Below are positions 44,129-53,899 of a DNA stretch of 64,000 nt, piece by piece. How positions within the stretch are numbered: position 1 is the first letter of the stretch; each line of letters begins with the position of its first letter. This DNA is from Cognataquiflexum rubidum (GTDB taxonomy: Bacteria > Bacteroidota > Bacteroidia > Cytophagales > Cyclobacteriaceae): contig NZ_JAKZAL010000001.1 of NCBI RefSeq assembly GCF_022538115.1, forward strand, positions 434,001 through 498,000. Reading direction: 5' to 3'. The notes beneath the pieces are model-generated. The model did no database searches, had not been told where the DNA came from, and saw only the letters and a list, made by a program, of their open reading frames with translations. Both the position numbers and the translations under genes were made by a program.

Positions 44129-45373
44129 ATGGATGCTAAAGTACTCATAGAATCATTTGCAGAATTTGCAAAGTCTAAAAATGTGGACCGTCCCACCATG
44201 ATCCGCATACTAGAAGACGTATTTAGAGCGATGATTCGCAAAAAATTCGAAACTGATGAAAATTTTGATGTAACCATCAATGCTGACAAAGGTGACCTTG
44301 AAATCCTAAGGATCAGAGAAATTGTTGATGACAATTCTGAGGACATTTGGGATTTTGACAAAATAAGCTTGACTGATGCCAGAAAAATCGAACCTGATTT
44401 TGAGGTGGGTGAAGATGTCTACGAAAAAATTGAACTAGAAGAATTCGGGAGAAGGGCCGTGATGATGGCAAGGCAGACTTTGATCCAAAAAATCAAAGAC
44501 CTTGAAAAAGACCTACTCTTCAACCAGTACGAAGAATTGGTCGGGGAAATCATATCAGCCGAGGTCTACCAAATCTTGGGTAGAGAAACCCTGCTGATCG
44601 ACGGTGAAGGCAATGAATTGATTCTCCCTAAAGGAGAGCAAATTACAAAAGACCGTTTCAGAAAAGGAGACAGCGTCAGAGCCATTGTGCACAAAGTGGA
44701 AATGGTGAATGGCAATCCACGTATCATTCTTTCCAGAACATCTCCGATTTTCTTGGAAAGATTGTTTGAAAACGAAGTTCCTGAAGTATTTGACGGACTG
44801 ATTACCATCAGGAAAATCGTAAGAGAACCGGGAGAAAGAGCAAAAGTAGCAGTGGAATCTTACGATGACAGGATTGATCCGGTGGGAGCCTGCGTAGGAA
44901 TGAAAGGCAGCAGGATCCATGCCATCGTCAGGGAACTCCAGAATGAAAATATCGATGTCATCAACTATACAGACAACCTAGATCTTTATGTCTCCAGAGC
45001 TTTGAGCCCTGCGAAGGTGTCTTCATTGACTGTTGACAAAGAGAATAAAAGGATTTCGGTGTACTTGAAGCCTGACCAGGTTTCTATGGCCATCGGAAAA
45101 GGCGGATTCAATATCAGATTGGCCTCCAGGTTGGTTGGATTTGAAATAGATGTGTTCAGAGAACTCAATGACTACGAAGAAGAAGATGTTGATCTTGAGG
45201 AATTCGGAGACGAAATCGACAATTGGGTAATTGACGAGTTGAAGAAAACCGGATTGGATACAGCCAAGAGCGTTCTTTCTTTGACAAAAGAAGATCTTTT
45301 GAGAAGAACAGAGCTTGAGGAAGAAACAATTGACGAAATATTCAGAATATTAAAACAAGAATTTGAACAGTAA
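44129..45373 (+). CDS. nusA: transcription termination/antitermination factor NusA
   Basis: A 414-residue RNA-polymerase-binding protein that controls pausing and termination. The N-terminal polymerase-binding domain (ending near GRRAVMMARQTLIQKI), S1 domain, and two KH domains (VGACVGMKGSRIHAIVREL and SMAIGKGGFNIRLASRLVG) are all visible, and a short acidic C-terminal tail follows. Length is typical for the phylum. It lies in the conserved rimP-nusA-infB order. Confidence 0.97.
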   Translation: MDAKVLIESFAEFAKSKNVDRPTMIRILEDVFRAMIRKKFETDENFDVTINADKGDLEILRIREIVDDNSEDIWDFDKISLTDARKIEPDFEVGEDVYEKIELEEFGRRAVMMARQTLIQKIKDLEKDLLFNQYEELVGEIISAEVYQILGRETLLIDGEGNELILPKGEQITKDRFRKGDSVRAIVHKVEMVNGNPRIILSRTSPIFLERLFENEVPEVFDGLITIRKIVREPGERAKVAVESYDDRIDPVGACVGMKGSRIHAIVRELQNENIDVINYTDNLDLYVSRALSPAKVSSLTVDKENKRISVYLKPDQVSMAIGKGGFNIRLASRLVGFEIDVFRELNDYEEEDVDLEEFGDEIDNWVIDELKKTGLDTAKSVLSLTKEDLLRRTELEEETIDEIFRILKQEFEQ

Positions 45374-45402
45374 TTTAGGTCAGATTTACCCAATAATTGA
45401 CC

Positions 45403-45410
45403 TATATTTG
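45403..45410 (+). promoter_or_regulatory. possible internal infB promoter
   Basis: TATATTTG matches the -7 consensus in the 65-bp nusA-infB gap, 29 bp before the infB ATG. No strong -33 box is seen at the right distance. Confidence 0.4.
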
Positions 45411-45438
45411 CCATCAAATTAAGAAAGTGCTTTAGTGT

Positions 45439-48399
45439 ATGTCAGAAGAAAAAACGATGCGACTAGGCCAGATAGCCAGAAAACTCAATGTAGGAATTTC
45501 TACAATTGTGGAGTCTATGGCTAAGAAGGGCTTCGATGTCGAGAACAACCCCAACTCCAAAATCAGCCAAGAGCAATTTGATATGCTGGCCAAGGAGTTT
45601 AAATCCTCTGCGCAGGAAAAGGAAGAGGCATCTCACCTTTCGATAGGAAAGAGGCATCATGAAACCTTTACCATCGAAGCAGAATCTGAAGTTAAGGAGG
45701 ATAAGAAAGTAGAACCTGTAGCGGAAGTCAAAAAACCTGAACAGGCAAAGCCTATCGTCGAAACTCCCAAGGCTGAAGAACCGCTGCAAGAAAAAATAGC
45801 CGTAGAGGCTCCAAAATTACAAGGAATAACAGTTTTAGGTAAAATTGATTTGGATGCTCAGAAGCAAGCTCCAAAAAAGGAAGAGTTAAAACCACAGCCT
45901 GCGGCTGTTCCGGTTACACCTCCTAGCCCTCCTGTGACCAAACAAGAAACACCGGTTCATGAAAAAGTGGAACCTAAACCTCAGGCTGTGAAGCCTCAGA
46001 CTGAAGACAACACTAAGAAAATTCAGGAATCAGCAAGGCCTGAAAAAGCACCATTCCAAGAAAGACCAAAAACAGCACCCCAACCAAAGCCTGTAGCTGA
46101 AAAGGTTGAAAAAATACAGCCGCCAATTGAAAAGGTTGAGCCAAAGCCGGAAGAAAAAGTGATTGCGGCAAAAGCAGACGCTTTGAAAGGGCTTACAGTA
46201 TTGGGTAAAATTGAACTTCCTGATGATAAATCGAAGAAAAAAGGGAAACCTGTAGCTTCTTCCGATGAAAAAGGAAAAGACAAGAAAAAAAGAATTCGTA
46301 AGAGAATAGATAAAAAAGACGGTCCAGCAACCAAAGGTCCAGGCCCAGATGCTACCAAACCGAGACCCGCAGGTCAAGGCCCAAGCCAAGGTGGACAAAA
46401 TACTCCGCAAGGTCAAAGGGATAGGAAACCGGCACAACAACAGCATCAGCGTCCACAAAGACCCGGACAGCCGCAACAAAACGTTGGCCGAATCCAAAAG
46501 GCCGAACCAACCCAAAAAGAAATCCAAGATCAGATTAAACAAACCCTTGCAAGATTGCAGGGAGGCGGAAAGGCTGGTAGCGGGAAATCAAAAAGAAGGG
46601 ACAAAAAGGCTGACCGATATAGAGAAGAACAAGAGGGAATCGAAGATTCTAAAATTCTCCGAGTAACAGAATTCATTTCTGCAAACGATTTGGCCTCTCT
46701 TATGGACGCATCTGTCAACGAGGTCATCTCAGCTTGCCTTTCATTAGGCATGTTTGTTTCGATCAATCAAAGATTGGATGCAGAAGCCATCACCATCATC
46801 GCTGATGAGTTTGGATTTGAAGTCGAATTTACCAAGCCTGATGAAGAGTTTGAGGTAGAAGAAATCGCTGATACCGCCGAAGATTTACAGGATAGAGCTC
46901 CAATTGTGACCATTATGGGTCACGTGGATCATGGAAAGACCTCGTTGCTTGATTTTATCAGAAGATCAAAAGTAACCGCTGATGAAGCCGGGGGAATAAC
47001 CCAACATATCGGTGCATATGATGTAACGACTGCTGATGGACACAAAATTGCGTTTTTGGATACGCCGGGTCACGAAGCATTTACTGCTATGAGAGCCAGG
47101 GGTGCAAAAATCACTGACGTTGCCATCATCGTGATTGCAGCTGACGACAGCATCATGCCACAAACCAAAGAAGCCATCAACCATGCACAGGTAGCAGGGG
47201 TTCCGATGATTTTTGCCATCAACAAAATTGATAAACCAAATGCCAACCCTAATAAAATCAAGGAAGAATTGGCCAATATGAATCTTTTGGTGGAAGAGTG
47301 GGGTGGTAAATACCAGTCCCAGGATATTTCTGCCAAGACCGGATTAGGCGTAGATGACCTTCTTGAAAAGGTGTTATTGGAAGCAGAGATTCTGGAATTG
47401 AAAGCCAACTACAACAAAAAAGCTGTAGGAACTGTCATTGAAGCATCTTTGGACAAGGGCCGAGGTTACGTGACTACAGTCATGGTTCAGGCAGGCACGT
47501 TGAATATCGGTGATATTATCCTTGCAGGCCCTCACTACGGCCGTGTCAAAGCGATGACCGATCATAAAGGAAAGAAGCTAACCAAGGCAGGACCTTCCAC
47601 ACCGGTACAGGTATTGGGATTGGCAGGCGCACCGCAGGCAGGGGATACTTTCAAAGTGTACGAATCTGAAAGAGAAGCTAGAGAAATCGCCAATTCCAGA
47701 GAGCAGATCATGCGAGAGCAAAGTATGCGAACCAAGAAACACATTACCTTGGATGAAATCGGAAGACGACTCGCTATCGGAAGTTTCAAAGAACTCAACA
47801 TTATCATTAAAGGTGACGTGGACGGTTCTGTGGAAGCACTTTCTGATTCATTGCTGAAGCTTTCCAAAGAGGAAGTATCTGTGAGCATCATCCACAAAGG
47901 TGTGGGTCAGATTTCTGAATCTGATGTACTCTTGGCCTCTGCTTCAGATGCCATTATATTGGGATTCAATGTAAGACCTTCCACCAATGCTAAAAAACTC
48001 GCAGAGCAGGAAGAAATCGAAATCAGACATTACTCCATCATCTACGATGCGATCAACCAAATCAAAGATGCCATCGAGGGAATGCTCGAACCTGAGTTTG
48101 AGGAGATCATTACAGGTAATGTCCTTGTAAGAGAAGTCTTCAAGATTTCTAAAATAGGAACCATTGCAGGTTCTTATGTGACGGATGGATTCATCACCAG
48201 GAAAAACAAAATCAGAATCATCAGACAGGGTATTGTCATCCATGACGGAGAGATCGACCAATTGAAGAGATTCAAAGACGATGTATCTGAAGTGAAATCA
48301 GGTTATGAATGTGGTATTTCGATCAAAAATTTCAATGACATCGAAATCGATGATACCATGGAAGGTTACATGATGCAGGAAATCAAAAAGAAAAAATAA
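45439..48399 (+). CDS. infB: translation initiation factor IF-2
   Basis: A 986-residue GTPase that brings initiator tRNA to the ribosome. A short IF2_N module ([20 protein letters not shown]) is followed by a long Lys/Pro/Glu/Gln-rich low-complexity region (about 60-400), a second IF2_N-like region ([17 protein letters not shown]-like, here [14 protein letters not shown]), then the G domain with [17 protein letters not shown] and NKIDK, and the C-terminal domains. The extra length relative to E. coli IF2 (890) is in the disordered region. Confidence 0.97.
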   Translation: MSEEKTMRLGQIARKLNVGISTIVESMAKKGFDVENNPNSKISQEQFDMLAKEFKSSAQEKEEASHLSIGKRHHETFTIEAESEVKEDKKVEPVAEVKKPEQAKPIVETPKAEEPLQEKIAVEAPKLQGITVLGKIDLDAQKQAPKKEELKPQPAAVPVTPPSPPVTKQETPVHEKVEPKPQAVKPQTEDNTKKIQESARPEKAPFQERPKTAPQPKPVAEKVEKIQPPIEKVEPKPEEKVIAAKADALKGLTVLGKIELPDDKSKKKGKPVASSDEKGKDKKKRIRKRIDKKDGPATKGPGPDATKPRPAGQGPSQGGQNTPQGQRDRKPAQQQHQRPQRPGQPQQNVGRIQKAEPTQKEIQDQIKQTLARLQGGGKAGSGKSKRRDKKADRYREEQEGIEDSKILRVTEFISANDLASLMDASVNEVISACLSLGMFVSINQRLDAEAITIIADEFGFEVEFTKPDEEFEVEEIADTAEDLQDRAPIVTIMGHVDHGKTSLLDFIRRSKVTADEAGGITQHIGAYDVTTADGHKIAFLDTPGHEAFTAMRARGAKITDVAIIVIAADDSIMPQTKEAINHAQVAGVPMIFAINKIDKPNANPNKIKEELANMNLLVEEWGGKYQSQDISAKTGLGVDDLLEKVLLEAEILELKANYNKKAVGTVIEASLDKGRGYVTTVMVQAGTLNIGDIILAGPHYGRVKAMTDHKGKKLTKAGPSTPVQVLGLAGAPQAGDTFKVYESEREAREIANSREQIMREQSMRTKKHITLDEIGRRLAIGSFKELNIIIKGDVDGSVEALSDSLLKLSKEEVSVSIIHKGVGQISESDVLLASASDAIILGFNVRPSTNAKKLAEQEEIEIRHYSIIYDAINQIKDAIEGMLEPEFEEIITGNVLVREVFKISKIGTIAGSYVTDGFITRKNKIRIIRQGIVIHDGEIDQLKRFKDDVSEVKSGYECGISIKNFNDIEIDDTMEGYMMQEIKKKK

Positions 48400-48419
48400 A
48401 ATCTTTGAAATAATTCAAG

Positions 48420-48454
48420 AAAAAAGGGACGGCCAAAACTGTTCCTTTTTTTTA
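48420..48454 (+). terminator. intrinsic terminator of the rimP-nusA-infB operon
   Basis: AAAAAAGGGAC pairs with GTTCCTTTTTT (one G-U pair) around a 10-nt loop, followed by additional T residues. Confidence 0.88.
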
Positions 48455-48464
48455 TTTTGGTGCT

Positions 48465-48668
48465 ATGCTAAATGCCCTACTCTTATTTATCCAAATCTTG
48501 GTTTTCCTTTCCTTTTTTTGCCTGATCGTAGGACTGATTCGGCCTGTTTTGGTTTTATGGTTTTTGGATAGATTCAATAGGCTTCTTGTCATTAAGATTT
48601 ATGGATCATGTACATTAGGCCTTTTGGTTCTTTGGGTAGTCATGAAATTTTTTATAGGTCTCAGATAA
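48465..48668 (+). CDS. small two-helix membrane protein
   Basis: A 67-residue protein made almost entirely of two hydrophobic segments (ALLLFIQILVFLSFFCLIVG and YGSCTLGLLVLWVVMKFF) around a basic turn (LDRFNRLLVIK). The GLIRP-VL-W turn resembles small membrane proteins common in Bacteroidota. Function is unknown. It starts about 10 bp after the infB terminator, with TTATTTTGG just upstream as a possible -7 region. Confidence 0.6.
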   Translation: MLNALLLFIQILVFLSFFCLIVGLIRPVLVLWFLDRFNRLLVIKIYGSCTLGLLVLWVVMKFFIGLR

Positions 48669-48753
48669 AATTCCCTGACAAATCACAAAAACCTGACAAC
48701 CCTCATGTTTTTTAAAAAAAAATTCTAAATTTAAAATCCGATAATCAATTCAC

Positions 48754-49302
48754 TTGAGAAAAACGATTTCCATATTCCTTTTGTGCTGCTTTGCATTGTA
48801 TCATTTCGGATACTATGTGGCGTATTTTTCATTTCGGTTTCAAATCGAAAGCGATTGGATGGAAAAAATCTACAGTGAAAACCAGGAAGGTTTTGAAGAA
48901 AAGTTATTGGAAATCCCTCTATCTGTTCCCTATATGGCCGAAGAGGAAGAATTTAGGGTGACAAATACCTCGTTTGAAAAAGATGGACAAACCTTCAGAG
49001 CAATCAAACAAAGATACGTAAACGACACCCTTCAGATTGTTTATGTCCCTGATACTGCCAAACGTATATTGGACAATACCATCAAGCAGTGGGTAAGTTC
49101 TTTGGTCCAGGATGAATTGCCTGATTCCGGAAGCAATTCATTATTGGTCAAGTTATTTATTAAAGATTACACCCAGCCATTGAATGATTTTGATTATTCT
49201 GCGGTTGCTGCCGAATTGGAAAATAATTTCATGGGTTTCATTTTTTCATCCTACCAAAACAATTATTACCATCTCAATTCCCCACCTCCAGAGTTAGCCT
49301 GA
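48754..49302 (+). CDS. membrane-anchored protein of unknown function (TTG start)
   Basis: A 182-residue protein with one N-terminal hydrophobic segment (ISIFLLCCFALYHFGYYVAYF) and an extracytoplasmic domain. The only start that keeps the membrane segment is TTG at 48754. The domain is acidic, with a Tyr/Asn-rich end (FSSYQNNYYHLNSPPPELA). It precedes an outer-membrane protein gene by 198 bp that show no gene. Together with the next two genes it may form a functional group, but nothing in it identifies a role. Confidence 0.65.
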   Translation: MRKTISIFLLCCFALYHFGYYVAYFSFRFQIESDWMEKIYSENQEGFEEKLLEIPLSVPYMAEEEEFRVTNTSFEKDGQTFRAIKQRYVNDTLQIVYVPDTAKRILDNTIKQWVSSLVQDELPDSGSNSLLVKLFIKDYTQPLNDFDYSAVAAELENNFMGFIFSSYQNNYYHLNSPPPELA

Positions 49303-49500
49303 ATTCATTCTTTTTCGGACCTCTTTTCTTATTCCAAAAGGACATTCTTAATTGCTATGCCGCTTTGCACTCCTTTTCAGGAGAGTTTGGCAATATGTAT
49401 GATTTAGATGCTTCCATTTTGATTTGAGTTAAAATGGTCCAAGATCCCCCTTTTTCACAATCGGGATTAAAAAATGTATCATTCAACCTAACACAATGAA

Positions 49501-50421
49501 ATGAAAAAAATTATGCGCTTTACTGCTATTCTGGCAGTATGCTTTGGCTTATCCTTCACATCCTATGCACAAACTCCTTGGGATGAGGTCATGATGGGCA
49601 GGGGCGAAATCTGTGCTGCATTGATATACGAGCATTCCTCTTGGGACCAATATTGGGAAGGCTCCTATCTCCGCGAAAACGCCAACATCGGCACATTTAC
49701 ACGCCAAACTGCAATGCCGATGATCGCAATGGGTTTAACCAAAAAAATAAACCTCATTGCAAGTGTTCCCTATATCAACACAAAAGCTTCCGGCGGAACA
49801 CAGGCCGGTCAATCAGGTTTTCAAGACCTTAGTCTTTCTGTAAAAGTAGATTGGCTTCAAAGACAATTGGGAAATGGAAAATTGTTATTCCTTACCAATG
49901 CCCATTTCAGCACACCCGTAGGCAATTATCTCTCAGATTATATGCCTTTTAGTCTTGGGACAGGAGCTCCTGAACTTGGATTTAGAGGAATCGGAGGCTA
50001 CAAAATGGACAATGGGCTCGTCTTTCGCGCTTCATTTGCTTACCTCTGGCGAGGACAAACCGAGGTGGAGAGGGATTACTATTACGAGAACGGAAGTGTC
50101 TATTCTTCTTTTATGAATGTTCCTAACGCCCTGAATTTTCATGGGGCCATTGGATATTGGGCGTTTGACAACAGGCTTAGAATGGAGGCGACTTTTATGA
50201 GCCTCAACTGCCTGACCGGTGATGACATCCGCTCCTATAACCGGCCTCAACCGACCAATAAAATGGAAGTCAGCCAAGTGGGAGCCTGGGTCCAATACTT
50301 TATCAAATCTGATCAAGGATTAGGTGCTTTGGCCTATTTCAACCAAACAATCAATGGCCGAAATGTGGGAAAAGCCACCACCATTGGTTTGGGTCTTACT
50401 TATCAGTTAAAAGTCTATTAA
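49501..50421 (+). CDS. outer-membrane beta-barrel protein
   Basis: A 306-residue protein with a signal peptide ending at SYAQ (residue 24) and alternating strand patterns through its whole length (LSLSVKVDWLQRQLG, LVFRASFAYLWRG, ATTIGLGLTYQLKVY), with a C-terminal aromatic strand typical of outer-membrane barrels. It resembles the channel-like family seen next to phenol- or oxidant-related operons (MetA-type), but I assign only the fold. It lies 12 bp before the PAP2-family lipoprotein gene, so the two are probably co-transcribed. Confidence 0.75.
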   Translation: MKKIMRFTAILAVCFGLSFTSYAQTPWDEVMMGRGEICAALIYEHSSWDQYWEGSYLRENANIGTFTRQTAMPMIAMGLTKKINLIASVPYINTKASGGTQAGQSGFQDLSLSVKVDWLQRQLGNGKLLFLTNAHFSTPVGNYLSDYMPFSLGTGAPELGFRGIGGYKMDNGLVFRASFAYLWRGQTEVERDYYYENGSVYSSFMNVPNALNFHGAIGYWAFDNRLRMEATFMSLNCLTGDDIRSYNRPQPTNKMEVSQVGAWVQYFIKSDQGLGALAYFNQTINGRNVGKATTIGLGLTYQLKVY

Positions 50422-50433
50422 TCAAAGCATTTT

Positions 50434-51975
50434 ATGAAAAAGCTCAAAATATTCTATAAATATCTGTTTTTACTCACCTTCACAGTTAGTTCTTGTATTG
50501 AAGAGACCCCTAATTATTATGAATTCGAGGGTTATGGATTCGAAACATTGGATGAAAACGGTGGGACATGGAAAACAATCTTGGTCAGCACTCCTACCCA
50601 AATCAATATCCCACAGCCAGAGGCAACAAGTTCAGCAGCCTACCAAGGAGAACTGAATGCAGTGAAGCAACAAATGTCAGGATTGACACCCTCCCAAACC
50701 GAGGCCGTAAATTATTGGACCAACAATCCAGTTTTAAGATGGAATGAAATCGCCTTGGAACTTGCTGCTAAATACAACCTAATCCCGGGTCCAAATGCAG
50801 ACGGAACTTACACACTCCCAAATCCTGCCAATCCTGTAGGTCCGCCGTCATTTCCATTTGCCCATCCCCCCTACACCAGCAGGATGTTGGCCTATTTGAG
50901 TGTAGCCCAATTTGATGCTTTGGTGGTCGCTTGGCACTACAAATACCAGTTTAACCGCCCCTCCCCTTACCTGGTTGACAATTCCATAAAGCCTGCCTAT
51001 TCTCCAAGCCACCTTCCTTCCTACCCCTCTGATGGGGCCGCCATTGCAACTGTGTCGAAGGAAATTTTAACTGTCATGTTTCCGCTTGAGGCCATTTATC
51101 TGGAAAAAAAGTACCAAGAGCATCTTGCCAGTCTGGTCCATGCTGGGATCAACGTCCCAAGTGACATCACCGCGGGTAATATCATTGGAACAGAAGTAGT
51201 CAAATTAGCCAAACAACGGGCTTCCACTGATGGAATGGCCAAAGCCCAAACTCCAAAGCCAGTTTCTGATTCAATCGCAAATGCCGCTTTTGAAAGGTTC
51301 GGTTGGAAATGGCAGAATATGGAAACGCCACAAAGACCTGTTGGATTGACTCCTCTTTTTGGAAAAGTTAAAATGTGGAATGTTCCCACCGTAGAAGAGG
51401 TAAGACCTGGACCTCCACCTGTTCCAGGTTCAGTGGAATTTGAAAAAGATGCTGCAGAACTGAGGAAGTTTGCTTCACATATGACTATCAGTCAACGCAG
51501 AATCGCCAATTGGTGGGAAGATGGCCTTGGTTCATATACTCCTCCCGGACACTGGAACAAGTTTGCCAAAGAAGCCATTGTGAAAGCAAAATTAAATCCT
51601 TTAAGATCAGCAAGAATTTTTGCTTACATGAACACCGCCATTATGGACGCAGGCGTGGCATGTTGGGATACAAAATATTATTACCATTACCCGAGACCTA
51701 TAGAGACGATTGCAGGATTCAAAACCATCCTGGGCACTCCGAACTTTCCTGCCTATACTTCGGGACACAGCACTTTCTCTGCGGCAGGGGCAGAAGTTCT
51801 CGCTCATTTCTTTCCATCCGATGCCGCTCAATTCAGAGCTTGGGCCGAAGAAGCTGCAGTTTCCAGGCTTTATGGAGGAATCCATTATCGTTTTGACGCC
51901 GAAGTCGGAATTGCACAAGGAAAAAATGTTGGGGCTTATGCGGTCAACAGGGCAAAAAATGATGGTGCTCAATAA
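50434..51975 (+). CDS. PAP2/vanadium-haloperoxidase-like lipoprotein with duplicated domain
   Basis: A 513-residue predicted lipoprotein (Cys21 in TVSSC). The C-terminal half has the complete phosphatase/haloperoxidase signature: Lys414 and Arg421 (KYYYHYPRP, KX6RP), Ser443-Gly444-His445 (YTSGHST) and Arg478 with His484 (SRLYGGIHYRFD). It may be an acid phosphatase or a vanadate haloperoxidase. The N-terminal half aligns as a second copy (KYQFNRPSP, PSYPSDGA, SLVHAGINVPSD), but the catalytic His is replaced by Gly201 and the second His by Asn240, so that copy is probably inactive. It follows the outer-membrane barrel gene. Confidence 0.85.
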   Translation: MKKLKIFYKYLFLLTFTVSSCIEETPNYYEFEGYGFETLDENGGTWKTILVSTPTQINIPQPEATSSAAYQGELNAVKQQMSGLTPSQTEAVNYWTNNPVLRWNEIALELAAKYNLIPGPNADGTYTLPNPANPVGPPSFPFAHPPYTSRMLAYLSVAQFDALVVAWHYKYQFNRPSPYLVDNSIKPAYSPSHLPSYPSDGAAIATVSKEILTVMFPLEAIYLEKKYQEHLASLVHAGINVPSDITAGNIIGTEVVKLAKQRASTDGMAKAQTPKPVSDSIANAAFERFGWKWQNMETPQRPVGLTPLFGKVKMWNVPTVEEVRPGPPPVPGSVEFEKDAAELRKFASHMTISQRRIANWWEDGLGSYTPPGHWNKFAKEAIVKAKLNPLRSARIFAYMNTAIMDAGVACWDTKYYYHYPRPIETIAGFKTILGTPNFPAYTSGHSTFSAAGAEVLAHFFPSDAAQFRAWAEEAAVSRLYGGIHYRFDAEVGIAQGKNVGAYAVNRAKNDGAQ

Positions 51976-52004
51976 ATAATGGAAAGGGTTTGATTGATAT
52001 ACAT

Positions 52005-52038
52005 CCCCGGCATCAATAATGGGCCGGGGCTGTTTTTT
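52005..52038 (+). terminator. intrinsic terminator after the PAP2 gene
   Basis: CCCCGGC pairs with GCCGGGG around an 11-nt loop, followed by CTG and six T residues. The T run reaches into the stop codon of the converging cstA gene. Confidence 0.85.
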
Positions 52039-53671
52039 AACCTACTTTGACGGGTTGCTCCATTTCTTTCCTAAGGCTCTTTGAAGCCAATATGATCAAG
52101 GCAATCGAGAGGATAAATAGAAGAGAAGCAATGATGGCCAAGATATAAACATCATTTTGGAAATTTTTCCAAGCAAATAAACCCAAGGAAGTTAATGTCA
52201 CAGTGAACATAAAAAACATGGGGATGGTCACAAAAGTGGCATTGACCTTTTGCCTGATAAGCCAGACAGCAATAGTCAGCAGAGCCAAAGCGGCTAGCAA
52301 TTGATTGGCTGACCCAAAGATCGGCCAGAGGGTGGTAAAACTGCCGGAGGCCAACAATAAGATGGACAAAATGACTACCACGGTAGTGGAAACGTACCTG
52401 TTTTGGGAAATCTTTGCTCCAACAGGATGTTTTACATCTTCGAAATATTCCTGCAAGGTAAATCTTGCCAACCTTGTACAGGTATCCAAGGTGGTCAAGG
52501 CAAAGGCAGAAACCGTCAAAGCCACAAAACCCACGGCAAACTGCTCAGAAATTCCAAGGGTAGAAATCATACTCCCCAATCCTGTCGAAAATAAGCTTAC
52601 CGGCCCTTCTGAGCTCAAACGGTCCAAATACTCTCCCCTACTCAGGACTACTACTGCCCCGACAGAAATGATTGCTAAAAAAGACTCAATTAACATCCCT
52701 CCATAGCCCACTATTTTGGCGTCGCTTTCTTTATCCAACTGCTTGGAGGTAGTACCTGAAGCAACCAAGGAATGAAATCCTGAAATGGCTCCACAGGCAA
52801 TGGTTACAAACAATACAGGAAACAAATAACCCAGATTGTCTGCATTGATATGGACTTGGTTGTCCATTTTGATTTCAGGATTGGAAATAAAAACGCCGAT
52901 TACCGCAGAAATCATCAACCCATACAATAAAAAACTATTCAAATAATCCCTTGGCTGCAGCAATAATGTAACTGGAGTAACCGAAGCCAAAAAAGCATAT
53001 CCCAAAAGTAAATAAATCCAAAGCTGGTAATCCAGGTCAAACGGAAGTTGCATTCCCAGGTAGACAAAATAATACATCAAGATAACCCCGATGGTGGTAT
53101 TGATGACAAATGCTGTTTTGTTACTCCCAAAAAACTTGTTGAAATAGCCAAACACAATCGCGAGCAGCATAAACAAAATAGAAGCAGAAGCCACTCCAGG
53201 ATTGCTGACAAAGGTCTTGGCAATGATATCAGAAAAAACTCCGATTACTAGAATCAAAGTGGAAAAGCTGAAAACGACAAAAAGCTGCTTGCCATTTTTT
53301 CCGATATTATTCTGGATAATCACACCGATTGATTTGCCCTGATTTCTCAAAGACGCTGCCATGCTTCCCAAATCATGTACGGCCCCAAAGAAAATCCCCC
53401 CTACCAAAATCCAAATTACCGCAGGGATCCATCCAAAAGTCACAGCAATGATTGGACCCACGATCGGGCCCGCCCCGGCAATAGAAGCAAAATGGTGACC
53501 CAAAACTACTACAGGCTTGCTCGGAACATAATCAATCCCGTCTTCATACAGGTGAGAAGGCGCCTTCCTTTTGTCATCAAGACCGAATTTTTTATAAGCA
53601 AATTTCCCGTAAGTAAAATAAGCTACCACAAGGATAACTCCCGATATGATCAATAAAACAGGTAAGGTCAT
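52037..53671 (-). CDS. cstA: CstA-family transporter (carbon starvation protein)
   Basis: A 544-residue inner-membrane protein with about 15 hydrophobic segments. CstA family signatures include HHFASIAGAGPIVGPIIAV, HDLGSMAASLRNQGKS and ACGAISGFHSLVASGTTSKQ. Members import peptides or pyruvate, often during carbon starvation. It is shorter than E. coli CstA (701). The ATG at 53671 (MTLPVLLI) is preferred to a TTG at 53716. It is divergent from accD across about 230 bp. Confidence 0.93.
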   Translation of the reverse strand: MTLPVLLIISGVILVVAYFTYGKFAYKKFGLDDKRKAPSHLYEDGIDYVPSKPVVVLGHHFASIAGAGPIVGPIIAVTFGWIPAVIWILVGGIFFGAVHDLGSMAASLRNQGKSIGVIIQNNIGKNGKQLFVVFSFSTLILVIGVFSDIIAKTFVSNPGVASASILFMLLAIVFGYFNKFFGSNKTAFVINTTIGVILMYYFVYLGMQLPFDLDYQLWIYLLLGYAFLASVTPVTLLLQPRDYLNSFLLYGLMISAVIGVFISNPEIKMDNQVHINADNLGYLFPVLFVTIACGAISGFHSLVASGTTSKQLDKESDAKIVGYGGMLIESFLAIISVGAVVVLSRGEYLDRLSSEGPVSLFSTGLGSMISTLGISEQFAVGFVALTVSAFALTTLDTCTRLARFTLQEYFEDVKHPVGAKISQNRYVSTTVVVILSILLLASGSFTTLWPIFGSANQLLAALALLTIAVWLIRQKVNATFVTIPMFFMFTVTLTSLGLFAWKNFQNDVYILAIIASLLFILSIALIILASKSLRKEMEQPVKVG

Positions 53672-53849
53672 TTTTAATTGGGTTAATAAACCTTGAATTT
53701 CCTTCAATTCAATCAAATAACAAATATTATTCTAAGGATTTAAGCCCGAGAGTATAATAAGTACTGAATTTCCCCCTTTCAACCACTTGCATAGACCAGA
53801 CGGAAAAAATGAAGTTCCTTCCCAAATTTTATTTAATGGATAATAGCTA

Positions 53850-53857
53850 TAAATTTG
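53850..53857 (+). promoter_or_regulatory. accD -7 promoter element
   Basis: TAAATTTG fits TAnnTTTG exactly, 43 bp before the accD ATG. The -33 position holds no clear TTTG. Confidence 0.5.
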
Positions 53858-53899
53858 TACTCCCCGAAACACAGCTTTTGGTCTAAATGAAAATATAAT

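Noticed and set aside
46023-46542. Minus-strand frames opposite the IF-2 low-complexity region
   Set aside because: Compositional shadows of the Lys/Pro/Gln-rich segment of infB.
49303-49500. Small gene or RNA in the gap before the outer-membrane barrel gene
   Set aside because: No open frame of useful length, no clear hairpin-plus-T structure and no tRNA-like cloverleaf were seen.
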